NCBI RefSeq assembly: GCF_026130045.1 | Contig: NZ_JAIBNX010000018.1 | Coordinates: 1-64,000, forward strand | Direction of reading: 5' to 3' | DNA: 64,000 bases | Source: Micromonospora sp. CPCC 205371 | GTDB lineage: Bacteria; Actinomycetota; Actinomycetes; Mycobacteriales; Micromonosporaceae | Shown: piece after piece, positions 7,487 to 16,064 of the stretch | Numbering within the stretch: position 1 is the stretch's first letter | Layout of the letters: each line of letters starts with the position of its first letter | Translations under genes and position numbers: made by a program | Notes under the pieces: model-generated | What the model was told of the DNA's origin: nothing | Databases searched by the model: none | What the model saw: only the letters and a program-made list of their open reading frames with translations

Positions 7487-8726
7487 GGGCCGCCGCACCG
7501 CGGATCGAGGCGTCGACCAGCTCGACGGGGTGGACGATCGGCGTACCGTCCGATGTGAACCGTCCGATCTGGAGCAGGCAGCCAGCGTTGGCGGTGGCGA
7601 TGACGTCCGGCTTCACCGAGGTGAGATTCGCCGCCTTCCGCTTGCCCAACTCTTCGGCGGTCTCCGGCTGGAGCAGGTTGTAGACGCCGGCGGAGCCGCA
7701 GCAGATCTGCGCCTCCGGCACGTCGACCAACTCGACGCCGGGGATCGCCGCGAGCACCTGCCGGGGCTGTGCGGTGATCCGCTGCGCGTTGGCCAGGTGG
7801 CAGGCGTCGTGGTACGCCACGCGCGCCTCGACCGGATGCCGGGGCGCGATCGGAGGCAGCTCCGCCAGCAACTCGGTCACGTCGCGCACCTTGGCGGCGA
7901 AGGCGGCGGCCCGTTCCCGGTACGCCGGATCGTCGCTCAGCAGTTCGCCGTACTCCTTCATCGTCGAGCCACAGCCGGCGACGTTGACCACGATCGCGTC
8001 GTACCCGTCACCAAACGCGTCGATGGTGCGCCGCGCGAACCGGCGCGCCTCGTCGTCGCGTCCGCTGTGCAGGCTGAGCGCCCCGCAGCAGCCCTGCCCG
8101 CGCGGCGCGACCACCTCGCACCCCTCGGCTGCCAGCACGCGCACCGTGGCGGCGTTGACCTTGCCGAAGAACACCCGCTGGGCGCATCCGGTGAGCAGTG
8201 CCACCCGTCGCCGCGCGGACCCCGCCGGCGGCGTCGCGCGTGGTGTCCGTGCGAAGAGATCGCGTACCCGTACCGGCGGCAGCAGCGACTCCAATGCCCG
8301 TACCCGGGCCGGCAGCCGGCTTAGCAGCCGCGTGGGCCGGATGCCAACGCGCTGGTAGAGCACGCCGAACACGGCCGCGACCCGCAGCCGGCGCGGATAC
8401 GGGAACAGGCCGAACACGAGCCGCCGGAACGACCGCTCACCCAGGGAGCGGGGCGCCTCCTGCTCGATGCGGGGGCGGGCGGCCTCGATGAGCAGGTTGT
8501 ACTGGACGCCCGACGGGCACGCCGGCACGCACGCGAGGCAGCCGAGGCACGAGTCGATGTGTTCGGTGAAGGCACCACCGATGGGGGTTTCGCCCCGTTC
8601 GGCGAGACTCATCAGGTAGATCCGCCCGCGCGGCGACTCCGCCTCGTCACCGGTGGTCACGTACGTCGGGCAGGTGGGCAGGCAGAAGCCACAGTGGACA
8701 CACACGTCGAGCAGCTCGCGCTTCAC
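7473..8726 (-). CDS. glcF: Glycolate oxidase iron-sulfur subunit GlcF-like
   Basis: 417 residues, the usual GlcF length. Two [4Fe-4S] ferredoxin motifs sit at the N-terminus: CVHCGFCLPTCP (residues 8-19) and CLGCLACVPACP (about 60-71). Two cysteine-rich CCG domains follow, with GCCGALSLHSG and CCGSAGVYN, which form the heterodisulphide-reductase-like electron transfer part. In the family this subunit passes electrons from the GlcD/GlcE flavins to the quinone pool at the membrane. It is the last gene of a leftward unit glcD-glcE-glcF with a 9-base gap from glcE. The true hydroxyacid substrate cannot be told from sequence; see the adjacent pobA. Confidence 0.88.
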   Translation of the reverse strand: MKRELLDVCVHCGFCLPTCPTYVTTGDEAESPRGRIYLMSLAERGETPIGGAFTEHIDSCLGCLACVPACPSGVQYNLLIEAARPRIEQEAPRSLGERSFRRLVFGLFPYPRRLRVAAVFGVLYQRVGIRPTRLLSRLPARVRALESLLPPVRVRDLFARTPRATPPAGSARRRVALLTGCAQRVFFGKVNAATVRVLAAEGCEVVAPRGQGCCGALSLHSGRDDEARRFARRTIDAFGDGYDAIVVNVAGCGSTMKEYGELLSDDPAYRERAAAFAAKVRDVTELLAELPPIAPRHPVEARVAYHDACHLANAQRITAQPRQVLAAIPGVELVDVPEAQICCGSAGVYNLLQPETAEELGKRKAANLTSVKPDVIATANAGCLLQIGRFTSDGTPIVHPVELVDASIRGAAAPKGG

Positions 8727-8735
8727 GCCACCTCC

Positions 8736-9785
8736 CTAGAACCACGGTGCGAAGCGGCCCGCACCCAGCCGCCCCGCCGGATCGAACCGCTGCTTGACCG
8801 CCCGCATCAGCGGCACCGCCGTGTGCGGGCGTCCCCACGCCGGCAGGTCGGAGCCGGGTGGGCGGCGGCAGAGCGTCACGTGCTCGAACTCGGCGCGCAG
8901 CCGCTCGACCTCCGCATCGCCCGCCACAGCCACGGTGTGGACGCCAACCGCCACGCTGCTGGCGACGCGCGTCGCGTGCTTGGCGACGTAGGGGAGCTGG
9001 TCAGGTCGGGTGCCGCAGCGCACTACGGTCTGCTCCTCGCTCACGTCGCCGACGCGCTGCCAGGCTTTGGCCTCGGCTGCTCCGTCGAGCGGCGTTCCGG
9101 GAGTGACTGCCGCTCTGCGCTCCACACTGGATGGACCGCCCTCGTACCGCGCGAGCAGAGAGCCGTCGCACCACTCCAGCGCCACCGGTTCGAGCCGCGC
9201 CGCGAGCAGCCGGCCGGCCGCGTCCACCGCCTCGACGGCGTCGCAGGGCAGGGCCACGGTGCGGGTGGCCGGCGGCAGCGGATGCACCCGCAGCACCACC
9301 TCGGCGATCACCCCGAGCGTGCCGAACGAGCCACAGAACAGCTTTCCCAGGTCGTACCCGGCCACGTTCTTGATGACGTGCCCGCCCGAGCGCGCCACCG
9401 TGCCGTCGGCCAGCACCACGGTCACGCCGATGACCAGGTCGCGCGGGCCGCCATGGCTGTGCCGCAACGGACCCGAGTCGGCGGTCGCCACCAGTCCACC
9501 CACGGTCGCTCCGGCCGGTGTGCGGGCGGCGTCCAGCGCGATCCGCTGGCCGTGCGGTGCCAGCTCGGCCTGCAAGCGCGTCAGCGGCATCCCGGCCTCG
9601 ACCGCGACCGTCATGTCGTCCGGGTTGTAGGCGAGCAGCCGATCCAGACCCGTCGTCTCGATCTCGGTAGCACCCGGAAGCGGTGTGCCGGCCCACCCCG
9701 CTGCCGTGCCGGCACCGCGCACGACGAGCGGGCCGTCCGTGTCTCGGACCGCGTCTCGCAGCTCCGCTAGCGTCGCCGGTTTCAT
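8736..9785 (-). CDS. glcE: Glycolate oxidase FAD-binding subunit GlcE-like
   Basis: 349 residues. A PCMH-type FAD domain covers the first 180 residues: VVRGAGTAAGWAG, AGATVGGLVATADSGPLRHSHG and a run ending GYDLGKLFCGSFGTLG. The shorter C-terminal half matches GlcE, which lacks the full FAD-oxidase C domain of GlcD. In the known complex GlcE is a second flavoprotein working with GlcD and GlcF. The ATG overlaps the glcD stop by four bases (9782-9785). Confidence 0.88.
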   Translation of the reverse strand: MKPATLAELRDAVRDTDGPLVVRGAGTAAGWAGTPLPGATEIETTGLDRLLAYNPDDMTVAVEAGMPLTRLQAELAPHGQRIALDAARTPAGATVGGLVATADSGPLRHSHGGPRDLVIGVTVVLADGTVARSGGHVIKNVAGYDLGKLFCGSFGTLGVIAEVVLRVHPLPPATRTVALPCDAVEAVDAAGRLLAARLEPVALEWCDGSLLARYEGGPSSVERRAAVTPGTPLDGAAEAKAWQRVGDVSEEQTVVRCGTRPDQLPYVAKHATRVASSVAVGVHTVAVAGDAEVERLRAEFEHVTLCRRPPGSDLPAWGRPHTAVPLMRAVKQRFDPAGRLGAGRFAPWF

Positions 9786-11227
9786 AGGCGCTCGATCACC
9801 CCGGCCGACTCCAGCGGATGCGGACGGTACGGCCCAGGCCGCTCGCCGCACAGGCGTGGCGTGGGAAAGATCTTGCCGGGGTTGCACAGCCCGGCCGGGT
9901 CGAACGCGGCCCGCAGCCGTTTCATCGTCTCCAGGTCGTCGGTCGAAAACATGCGCGGCATCGAGCACGCCTTGTCGGTGCCGATGCCGTGCTCGCCGGA
10001 GAGCGAGCCGCCCAGCTCGACGCACAGCTCCGCGATCGCCGAGGAGAGCGCCTCGGCCCGCTCGTGCTCGCCGGCCGCCTCGCTGTAGAGCACCAGCGGG
10101 TGCAGGTTGCCGTCGCCGGCGTGGAAGACGTTCGCCACCCGCAGCCCGGCCTCGTCGGCCATCGCGGCGATCCGGGCCAGCGCCTCGCCCAGCCGGGTAC
10201 GCGGCACGACACCGTCCTGCACGAAGTAGTTCGGGCTCAGGCGGCCGACCGCCGCGAACGCCGCCTTCCGCCCCCGCCAGAACCGGGCCCGCTGCTCCGC
10301 GTCCCGCGCGATCGTGACCCGGGTGGCCGCCGTGCACACGGCCGTCACCTCGGCGAACCGCTCCTCCACCTCGTCGGCGGGCCCGTCGAGCTCGATGATG
10401 AGCACCGCCGCGGTGTCGGGATCGAAGCCGGCGTCCACCGCCTCGTTGACCGCCTGGATAGCCAGGTTGTCCATCATCTCGATAGCGGCCGGCACGATGC
10501 CCGCGGCGATCACCGCCGTCACCGCCGCACCAGCGGTCTCGGTCGAGTCGAAGTCGGCCGCCAGCGTGCGTACCGTCGCCGGCGTGTGCAGCAGCCGCAC
10601 CACGACCGCGGTGACCACGCCCAGCGTGCCCTCGCTGCCCACGAACGCGCCCAGCAGGTCGAACCCTGCCTGGTGTGGCGCGTCGCCGCCGAGCCGCGTG
10701 GGTGTGCCGTCGGGGAGCACCACGTCGACGGCGAGCACGTGGTTGGCCGTGAACCCGTACTTGAGGCAGTGCGCACCGCCCGAGTTCTCCGCGACGTTGC
10801 CGCCGATGGTGCACACCTGCTGGCTGGACGGGTCGGGCGCGTAGTAGAGCCCGTACGCCGCGGCGGCCTTGCTGATGTCGAGGTTGGTCACCCCGGGCTG
10901 CACGACGGCTCGCCGGTTGACCGGGTCGACCTCGATGATCCGACGCAGCCGCTGGAGCGAGATGACGACGCCGTCGGCGGTAGGCAGAGCGCCTCCAGAC
11001 AGCCCGGTGCCCGCGCCTCGGGCCACGAACGGCACCCCGTGCTCGGCACACGCGCGCACGGCGGTGGCCACCTCGCCGGCGTCGCGGGGGAGGACGACCA
11101 GGGCAGGCACGACCCGGTATCCGGTCAGCGCGTCGCACTCGTACGTGCGCAGGTGCGCCGGGTCGTCGATCACACCGTCGCGCCCGAGGTCGGCGACGAG
11201 CTTGTCTCGCAGGTCCGTCAGCGCCAT
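9782..11227 (-). CDS. glcD: FAD-linked oxidase GlcD-like (2-hydroxyacid dehydrogenase)
   Basis: 481 residues. The N-terminal PCMH domain has VARGAGTGLSGGALP, VVQPGVTNLDISKA and CTIGGNVAENSGG, which bind the FAD pyrophosphate. The C-terminal FAD-oxidase domain carries NVFHAGDGNLHP (family metal/active-site histidines) and SGEHGIGTDK, the closing signature. The family oxidises glycolate, D-lactate or larger D-2-hydroxyacids to the 2-oxoacid. It starts 28 bases after the pobA stop on the same strand, so the four genes can form one transcript; a role in an aromatic hydroxyacid (mandelate-like) route is possible but inferred. Confidence 0.9.
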   Translation of the reverse strand: MALTDLRDKLVADLGRDGVIDDPAHLRTYECDALTGYRVVPALVVLPRDAGEVATAVRACAEHGVPFVARGAGTGLSGGALPTADGVVISLQRLRRIIEVDPVNRRAVVQPGVTNLDISKAAAAYGLYYAPDPSSQQVCTIGGNVAENSGGAHCLKYGFTANHVLAVDVVLPDGTPTRLGGDAPHQAGFDLLGAFVGSEGTLGVVTAVVVRLLHTPATVRTLAADFDSTETAGAAVTAVIAAGIVPAAIEMMDNLAIQAVNEAVDAGFDPDTAAVLIIELDGPADEVEERFAEVTAVCTAATRVTIARDAEQRARFWRGRKAAFAAVGRLSPNYFVQDGVVPRTRLGEALARIAAMADEAGLRVANVFHAGDGNLHPLVLYSEAAGEHERAEALSSAIAELCVELGGSLSGEHGIGTDKACSMPRMFSTDDLETMKRLRAAFDPAGLCNPGKIFPTPRLCGERPGPYRPHPLESAGVIERL

Positions 11228-11255
11228 GCTGGCCTCCAGCCCCGACGCTAGCAGC

Positions 11256-12419
11256 TCATCGATACGGGAGGCCGACGTAGTTCTCGGCCAGGCTGGTCGC
11301 GGCGGCCGTCGAGGTGGCGGTGTACCGGAGCTGCGACAGCTGCAGCCGGCGCTGGAAGTCGTCCGCGCCCGGCGCCTGGTGCAGCATCGACGTCATCCAC
11401 CAGGAGAAGTGTTGGGCCCGCCAGACCCGGCGCAGGCAGGTGTCGCTGTACTCGTCGAGCAGGTCGCTGCGCCCCTCGCCGAAGTACCGGGCCAGCGCCT
11501 CCGCGAGTACCCAGACGTCGTGGATGGCGAGGTTCATGCCCTTGGCGCCGGTGGGCGGCACGATGTGGGCGGCATCGCCGGCCAGGAAGAGCCGCCCGTA
11601 TCGCATCGGCTCGGTGACGACGCTGCGCATCGTCGTGATGCCCTTCTCCATGATCGGCCCGGTCGTCAGCGTGAACCCGTCCGCGGCCAGCCGCAGGCCC
11701 AACTCGTCCCAGATCCGGTCGTCGGGCCAGTACTCGATCCGCTCCTCCGGCGGCACCTGGAGGTACAGGCGGGTGATCTCGGGGGTCCGCATGCTGTGCA
11801 GCGCGAAGCCGCGCTCGTGGTGCGTGTAGATCAGCTCACTGTGCGATGGTGGCGCCTTGGCCAGTACGCCCAGCCAGGCGAACGGGTAGTCGTGGGCGTG
11901 CGTGGTCGACGGCACCGCGGCGTGGCTGACCCCGTGCGAGCCGTCGCAGCCGGCGATCACATCGCAGTCGAGCCGTTGCGGCGCCCCGTCCGCGTCGACG
12001 TACGTGATGTACGGCTGGTCGGTCTCGGCGTCGTGCGGCCGCACGTCCGACACCTCGAACACGATCGGCTCGCCCGCGTCCAGCCGCGCGGCGATCAGAT
12101 CCTTGACCACCTCCTGCTGTCCGTACACGGTGATCGACCGGCCGGTCAGGTCGGCGAGCGCGATGCGATGGTCGGTGCCGTCGAAGCGCAGCGACAGGCC
12201 GTGGTGGGGCATCCCCTCGCGGTCCAATCGGCCGGCGACGCCCGCTTCGCGCAGCAACTCGACCGTGGGGTGTTCGAGGACGCCGGCACGGACCCGCCGC
12301 TCGACGTACTCGCGGCTGCGAGCCTCCAGCACGACGGAGTCGATGCCGCGGAGGCGGAGCAGGTGCGCGAGGGTGAGTCCGGCGGGGCCCGCGCCGATGA
12401 TGCCAACCCGGGTACGCAT
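11256..12419 (-). CDS. pobA: 4-hydroxybenzoate 3-monooxygenase
   Basis: 387 residues, close to the 390-394 of PobA. The order of flavin hydroxylase motifs is complete: GIIGAGPAGLTLAHLL (FAD ADP site), CDGSHG (the DG motif for FAD and NADPH) and GDAAHIVPPTGAKGMNLAIHD (FAD ribityl site). RAGVLEH near residue 44 and the conserved Arg/Tyr region after residue 200 also match PobA. It converts 4-hydroxybenzoate to protocatechuate with NAD(P)H and oxygen. I use the ATG at 12419; a TTG five codons upstream is open but has no better ribosome site. It diverges from an IclR regulator with a 15-base palindrome between them. No protocatechuate ring-cleavage genes are in the window. Confidence 0.9.
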   Translation of the reverse strand: MRTRVGIIGAGPAGLTLAHLLRLRGIDSVVLEARSREYVERRVRAGVLEHPTVELLREAGVAGRLDREGMPHHGLSLRFDGTDHRIALADLTGRSITVYGQQEVVKDLIAARLDAGEPIVFEVSDVRPHDAETDQPYITYVDADGAPQRLDCDVIAGCDGSHGVSHAAVPSTTHAHDYPFAWLGVLAKAPPSHSELIYTHHERGFALHSMRTPEITRLYLQVPPEERIEYWPDDRIWDELGLRLAADGFTLTTGPIMEKGITTMRSVVTEPMRYGRLFLAGDAAHIVPPTGAKGMNLAIHDVWVLAEALARYFGEGRSDLLDEYSDTCLRRVWRAQHFSWWMTSMLHQAPGADDFQRRLQLSQLRYTATSTAAATSLAENYVGLPYR

Positions 12420-12460
12420 GCCAGCAGCGTCCAACGCTCATCGTGGCGGTGGCGTGACTC

Positions 12461-12475
12461 TTCCGCTCAGCGGAA
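12461..12475. promoter_or_regulatory. Probable IclR operator between pobA and its regulator
   Basis: TTCCGCTCAGCGGAA is a perfect 7+1+7 palindrome. It lies 14 bases before the regulator's ATG and 41 bases before the pobA start. IclR-family proteins commonly bind palindromes of this length in such divergent regions. Position and symmetry are seen; which protein binds it is inferred. Confidence 0.65.
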
Positions 12476-12489
12476 GCCATGATGGTGCG

Positions 12490-13278
12490 ATGGGGCCGAC
12501 CGTCACGTCCCGGGTGCTGCGGCTGCTGGAGGTGTTCGCGCCAGACCGGCCGCGGCTGACGCTGTCGCAGCTCAGCCGCCGCGCCGGGCTTCCGCTGACC
12601 ACCACCCACCGGCTGGTGGGCGAGCTGGCGGCGTGGGGCGCGCTGGAGCGCGACGACGAGGGCCGGTACCGGATCGGGTTGCGCCTGTGGGAGGTGGCCG
12701 CGCTCGCGCCGCGCGGTCTCGGGTTGCGCGAGCACGCGATGCCCTATCTGGAGGACCTGTACGAGGCGACCCGCCAGAACGTGCAGCTCGCCGTCCTCGA
12801 CGGCACCGAGGCCCTGTACCTGGAACGGCTCAGCGCCCGCGGTGCCGTCGGCGTGATCTCTCGCGTGGGTGGGCGGCTGCCCCTGCACGCCACCGGTGTC
12901 GGTCTCGCCCTGCTCGCCTACGCCGAACCCGAGGTGCAGGAGCGCGTGCTGGCGGGCCCGTTGCCCCGGTTCACCCCGTACACGGTCACCAACCCGCGTG
13001 ACCTGCGCCGGAAGCTGGCCGAAGTGCGCCGGGCCGGGGTGGCGATCAGCGACCGGCTGCTGGAGCTGACCGCGCTGTCGGTGGCGGCGCCGGTCTTCGG
13101 GGCGGCCGAGGAGCCGGTGGCGGCCCTGTCGATCGTGGTGCCCGCCGGCGAGCCACCCGGCCCCTACATTCCGGCCGTGCGGGCGGCGGCCCGTGGGGTG
13201 TCGCGGGCGCTCGGCTCGCCGCGCGCCCGCGCCTGGCCACCGTCGGCGCTACGGAATCTCGGGACCCCGGCGCCGTAG
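12490..13278 (+). CDS. IclR-family transcriptional regulator, likely of pobA-glcDEF
   Basis: 262 residues. The N-terminal winged HTH (about 5-65) contains LTLSQLSRRAGLPLTTTHRLVGELAAWGALERD, interrupted here only for description: the recognition helix is near LPLTTTHRLV. The IclR effector domain follows, with RVGGRLPLHATGVGLALLAY and a C-terminal half AISDRLLELTALSVAAPVFG. Known relatives control aromatic and hydroxyacid catabolism by binding small aromatic acids. Divergence from pobA and the palindrome between them make that operon the likely target. The last 30 bases overlap the convergent small gene. I start at 12490; the open frame upstream is a shadow of pobA. Confidence 0.88.
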   Translation: MGPTVTSRVLRLLEVFAPDRPRLTLSQLSRRAGLPLTTTHRLVGELAAWGALERDDEGRYRIGLRLWEVAALAPRGLGLREHAMPYLEDLYEATRQNVQLAVLDGTEALYLERLSARGAVGVISRVGGRLPLHATGVGLALLAYAEPEVQERVLAGPLPRFTPYTVTNPRDLRRKLAEVRRAGVAISDRLLELTALSVAAPVFGAAEEPVAALSIVVPAGEPPGPYIPAVRAAARGVSRALGSPRARAWPPSALRNLGTPAP

Positions 13279-13782
13279 CTCGGTCACCGCGCCCATCGCG
13301 TCGCGCAGTTCGTCGAGCCAGGTGTTGGCGTGCTGGCCGACGAGGCGTACGCACCAGGCGAGGGCCTCGGATCGGGAGCGGGCCACGCCCGCGTCCACGA
13401 GCGTGTCGAGCACCTGGCGCTCGGGCTGGCGCAGCCGGGTCATGACGGGTGCCGACAGGTTGGTGAACAGCTGGCGGGTGTTGCCGCAGACCACACCCCA
13501 GGCGACCTTGCGCTGGTACCTGTGCTCGACCTGGCGGGCGATCTTGATGCGGCGCTCACGGGTGTCTTCGCGGTGCTGGTTGATGCGACCGGCCTCTGCT
13601 GCGGCCCGGTCGGCGTCGGACGCGTCGTCGGCAAGCTGCGGCTCGGGCAGCCGCCCGTACACGACGATCTCGTCCCGGTCGATGATCACTTCCGGTGGCT
13701 CGGTGAACCACCCCTCCGGCAGCGCGCCGGTGATCCACGCCGCCGCGCCGTCGGCCGGTGGCGGCTCTAGCTTCTCACGCAT
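13249..13782 (-). CDS. Conserved hypothetical protein with ribbon-helix-helix-like C-terminus
   Basis: 177 residues, no signal peptide or membrane segment. The N-terminal half is acidic and has EVIIDRDEIVVYGRLPEP, a probable beta-hairpin, then a basic helix (HREDTRERRIKIARQVEHRYQRK, residues about 70-92). The C-terminal part, LDTLVDAGVARSRSEALAWC, has the spacing of a ribbon-helix-helix DNA-binding unit (hydrophobic strand, then AGVARSRSEAL). Four 8- to 9-base repeats starting GTAA lie directly before its ATG, which would fit autoregulation. It follows helD by 27 bases on the same strand. The function is not known; the RHH reading is inference. Confidence 0.7.
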   Translation of the reverse strand: MREKLEPPPADGAAAWITGALPEGWFTEPPEVIIDRDEIVVYGRLPEPQLADDASDADRAAAEAGRINQHREDTRERRIKIARQVEHRYQRKVAWGVVCGNTRQLFTNLSAPVMTRLRQPERQVLDTLVDAGVARSRSEALAWCVRLVGQHANTWLDELRDAMGAVTELRRRGPEIP

Positions 13783-13813
13783 GATTACATAATTACACCG
13801 TTACCACGATTAC
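13783..13813 (-). repeat. Array of four GTAA direct repeats before the RHH-like gene
   Basis: Read on the minus strand the units are GTAATCGTG, GTAACGGT, GTAATTAT and GTAATC, with a period of 9, 8 and 8 bases, ending at the ATG. The first unit contains the TAA stop of helD. Short tandem repeats of this kind are typical operators for ribbon-helix-helix repressors. The AT content stands out against the flanking DNA. Confidence 0.5.
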
Positions 13814-15807
13814 GCTATAGCCGCCGGCAGTGGCTCGGCGTGCACGACGGCCAGGCGCGAGACCGCCCGCGTCAGCACCACGTACAGCCGGTGCAGGCCG
13901 CGCGGCTCGGCGGCCACGATCTGAGCCGGCTCGACCACCACGACGTGGTCGTACTCCAGACCCTTGGCGAGGCTGGCCGGTACCAGAGTCACCCGGGCGG
14001 ACGGCTCGTCGAGCCTGCCGGTCTCAATCCCCGTGGCGGCCAGCGCCGCGCCGACCCGGTCGAGCGCCGCGTCCGCCGCGATCACCCCAACCGATCCGTC
14101 GTGCGACAGCGCCGCCCGCACCTCACCCACCACCGCATCGTCCACATCGGATACCGCTCGGAGGCGCAGCTCGCCGTCCTGACGCAGAGAAACGGCCTCG
14201 GGTACGTCGACAGCCAGCTCCGGAAGCAAACGGTTCGCGAGTGCGACAACCGCGGCGGGTACCCGGAAACCGGTCGTCAAAGGCACCACCGGCGCGTCCG
14301 GCTTGCCCAGGTGGCGCAGCGACTCTCGCCAGTCCGTCGCCGCCCACGGCGCCGTGCCCTGCGCCAGATCACCGAGCAGCGTGATCGAACCGTGCTCGCT
14401 GCGTCGCGCTATCGCCCGGCACTGCATCGCCGAGAGATCCTGCGCCTCATCGACCACCACGTGGCCGAAGCTCGACGGTCGCTCGATCAGGCCGGCCGCC
14501 TCGTCGATCAGTACGGCGTCGGCGGCGCTCCACCTGGCCGCCTTCGGCGTGCGCGGCTTCGCCGGCCACAGCAGGCGCTCCTGCTCCTCGGCCGTCAGCA
14601 CCCCGTCGGCCGCACCGGCCAGCGTGCCGGCGTCGCTCAGCAGCGCGAAGACGAGCCCTTCCGGCGTGACCGCGGGCCACACCGCGTCCAGGAACTCGGT
14701 GACCGGCTTACCGCGCGACATCCGCCGCATCCACGCGTCACTCGGAGACTCGGCCCGCCGCGCCTCGGCCTGCCGCTGCAACAGTCCCACCACACGGGCA
14801 CGAACCCGCTCCCGCCCCGTCCCGTACGGCAGCCCTTCCCGGCGCGCCTCGTCGACCACCCGGCGCAGCGCGTCTTCGCTGATCCGCCACCGGTACGAGC
14901 CGTCCGACACCACCATCGGCTCGACCGGCTTTTGGATGTGCCGCCACAGCGCCCGGTGCAGCACCGTCGCCATCCGGCCGTCATGCTTGACCGCGGCGGC
15001 CTCGTCACTGTCTCGCCCGCGCACCGGCATCCGGGCGATCAGCTCGTCGACGGTACTCTGCTCCACCTCGACCTCGCCGAGCGCCGGCAGTACCGCCGAG
15101 ATGTACGACAGGAACGCCTTGTTCGGCCCGAGAATCAGTACGCCCGAGCGGCGCAACCGTTCCCGGTGCAGGTAGAGCAGGTACGCGGCGCGGTGCAGTC
15201 CGACCGCCGTCTTCCCGGTGCCCGGCGCGCCCTGTACGCAGACCGAGTCCTCCAGATCGGCACGCACCAGCTCATCCTGCTCTGGCTGGATGGTGGCGAC
15301 GATGTCGCGCATCGGCCCGACGCGTGGCCGCTCGATCTCGGCGGTCAGGATGCGAGACTTGGTGCCCAGCTCCTCGCCCCGGTCGAGGTGCTCGTCTTCG
15401 AAGCTGGTCAGCTCGCCGGCCGCGAAGCCGAACCGCCGCCGCACCGTGACACCTTGCGGGTCGCGGGCGCTCGCCCGGTAGAACGCCCGGGAGATCGGCG
15501 CCCGCCAGTCCAGCACCATCGGCTCGCCCACGTCGTCCGTGACGTGCCGCCGTCCGATGTGGTGCGACTCGTCCTCGAACCACAGGCGCCCGAAGAAGAG
15601 GGGAATCGTCGGATCGTCGGCCAGCTCGGCCACCCGTCGCGAGAGCGTCCGCCCCAGGGTCTCGGCGGCGTACGCGTCTCCGGCGACGTTGGCGCCGGTC
15701 GCGAACAGCGCCTCGGCCCGGTCTCGCATCCGCCGCAGCGCGGCACGGGACGAGGCGAGGTGTTCGCGTTCATTCTTGAGATCGGTGTCCAGGTCGGATG
15801 CGGGCAC
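13810..15807 (-). CDS. helD: HelD-type RNA polymerase-associated helicase
   Basis: 665 residues. The N-terminal helical part (about 1-110, ERE...RRMRDRAEALFATG) fits the coiled-coil arm of HelD that enters the RNA polymerase secondary channel. The UvrD-like motor has Walker A GAPGTGKTAVGLHRAAYLL near residue 193, VVDEAQDLSAMQ (Walker B), LLGDLAQGT (motif III), TGFRVP (motif IV) and LAKGLEYDHVVVV with LYVVLTRAV at the C-terminus (motifs V and VI). HelD proteins strip stalled RNA polymerase from DNA and in some actinobacteria give rifampicin resistance. The length and the single-arm form suit the actinobacterial class. No neighbour explains its control except the repeat block upstream. Confidence 0.87.
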   Translation of the reverse strand: MPASDLDTDLKNEREHLASSRAALRRMRDRAEALFATGANVAGDAYAAETLGRTLSRRVAELADDPTIPLFFGRLWFEDESHHIGRRHVTDDVGEPMVLDWRAPISRAFYRASARDPQGVTVRRRFGFAAGELTSFEDEHLDRGEELGTKSRILTAEIERPRVGPMRDIVATIQPEQDELVRADLEDSVCVQGAPGTGKTAVGLHRAAYLLYLHRERLRRSGVLILGPNKAFLSYISAVLPALGEVEVEQSTVDELIARMPVRGRDSDEAAAVKHDGRMATVLHRALWRHIQKPVEPMVVSDGSYRWRISEDALRRVVDEARREGLPYGTGRERVRARVVGLLQRQAEARRAESPSDAWMRRMSRGKPVTEFLDAVWPAVTPEGLVFALLSDAGTLAGAADGVLTAEEQERLLWPAKPRTPKAARWSAADAVLIDEAAGLIERPSSFGHVVVDEAQDLSAMQCRAIARRSEHGSITLLGDLAQGTAPWAATDWRESLRHLGKPDAPVVPLTTGFRVPAAVVALANRLLPELAVDVPEAVSLRQDGELRLRAVSDVDDAVVGEVRAALSHDGSVGVIAADAALDRVGAALAATGIETGRLDEPSARVTLVPASLAKGLEYDHVVVVEPAQIVAAEPRGLHRLYVVLTRAVSRLAVVHAEPLPAAIA

Positions 15808-16064
15808 GCTGACTTCCTATCGGGTCATCTGCTGCTCGCTCGCGTTTCCGGGGCCGGGTTGCCGGCCGGCCGGCGCGGGGACGTCCAATGCGGTGCTACT
15901 CACCTCGGCCGTCAAGCGGCCCTCCACATTACGCGCCCCGAACCCGCCCCTCCACCGATTTAGTCCCCGCCTACGACGTCGGCGGGCTACAAACAGTTTC
16001 GGGCTACAAACAGTTTGTAGTACAAGTGGTTTGTACTACTACCTGCCGGGCTGGATGAGCGTGG
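15808..16064. other. Intergenic region upstream of helD
   Basis: This stretch of 257 bases holds no gene. It contains a short palindrome, GGCCGTCAAGCGGCC, at 15907-15921, roughly 100 bases before the helD start, and the ACAAAC repeat block at 15984-16038 described separately. The DNA between 15960 and 16040 is clearly more AT-rich than its surroundings. It is presumably the helD promoter region, as helD is the only gene transcribed away from it; the broken arsR-like gene ends at its right edge. Confidence 0.5.
15984..16038. promoter_or_regulatory. Tandem direct repeat and two palindromes, probable operators
   Basis: GGGCTACAAACAGTTT occurs twice in tandem (15984-15999 and 16001-16016, period 17). 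The second copy runs into the palindrome CTACAAACAGTTTGTAG (16004-16020, arms of 8). A second palindrome, TAGTACAA and TTGTACTA around 5 bases, follows at 16018-16038. Overlapping symmetric sites of this sort are usual for dimeric HTH repressors such as ArsR or TetR types. They lie between helD and the adjacent arsR-like gene. Confidence 0.6.

Noticed and set aside
15907-15921. GGCCGTCAAGCGGCC as a rifampicin-associated element for helD
   Set aside because: It is a plain 5-base-arm palindrome. It does not match the 19-base RAE as I know it, and it lies far from a clear promoter.
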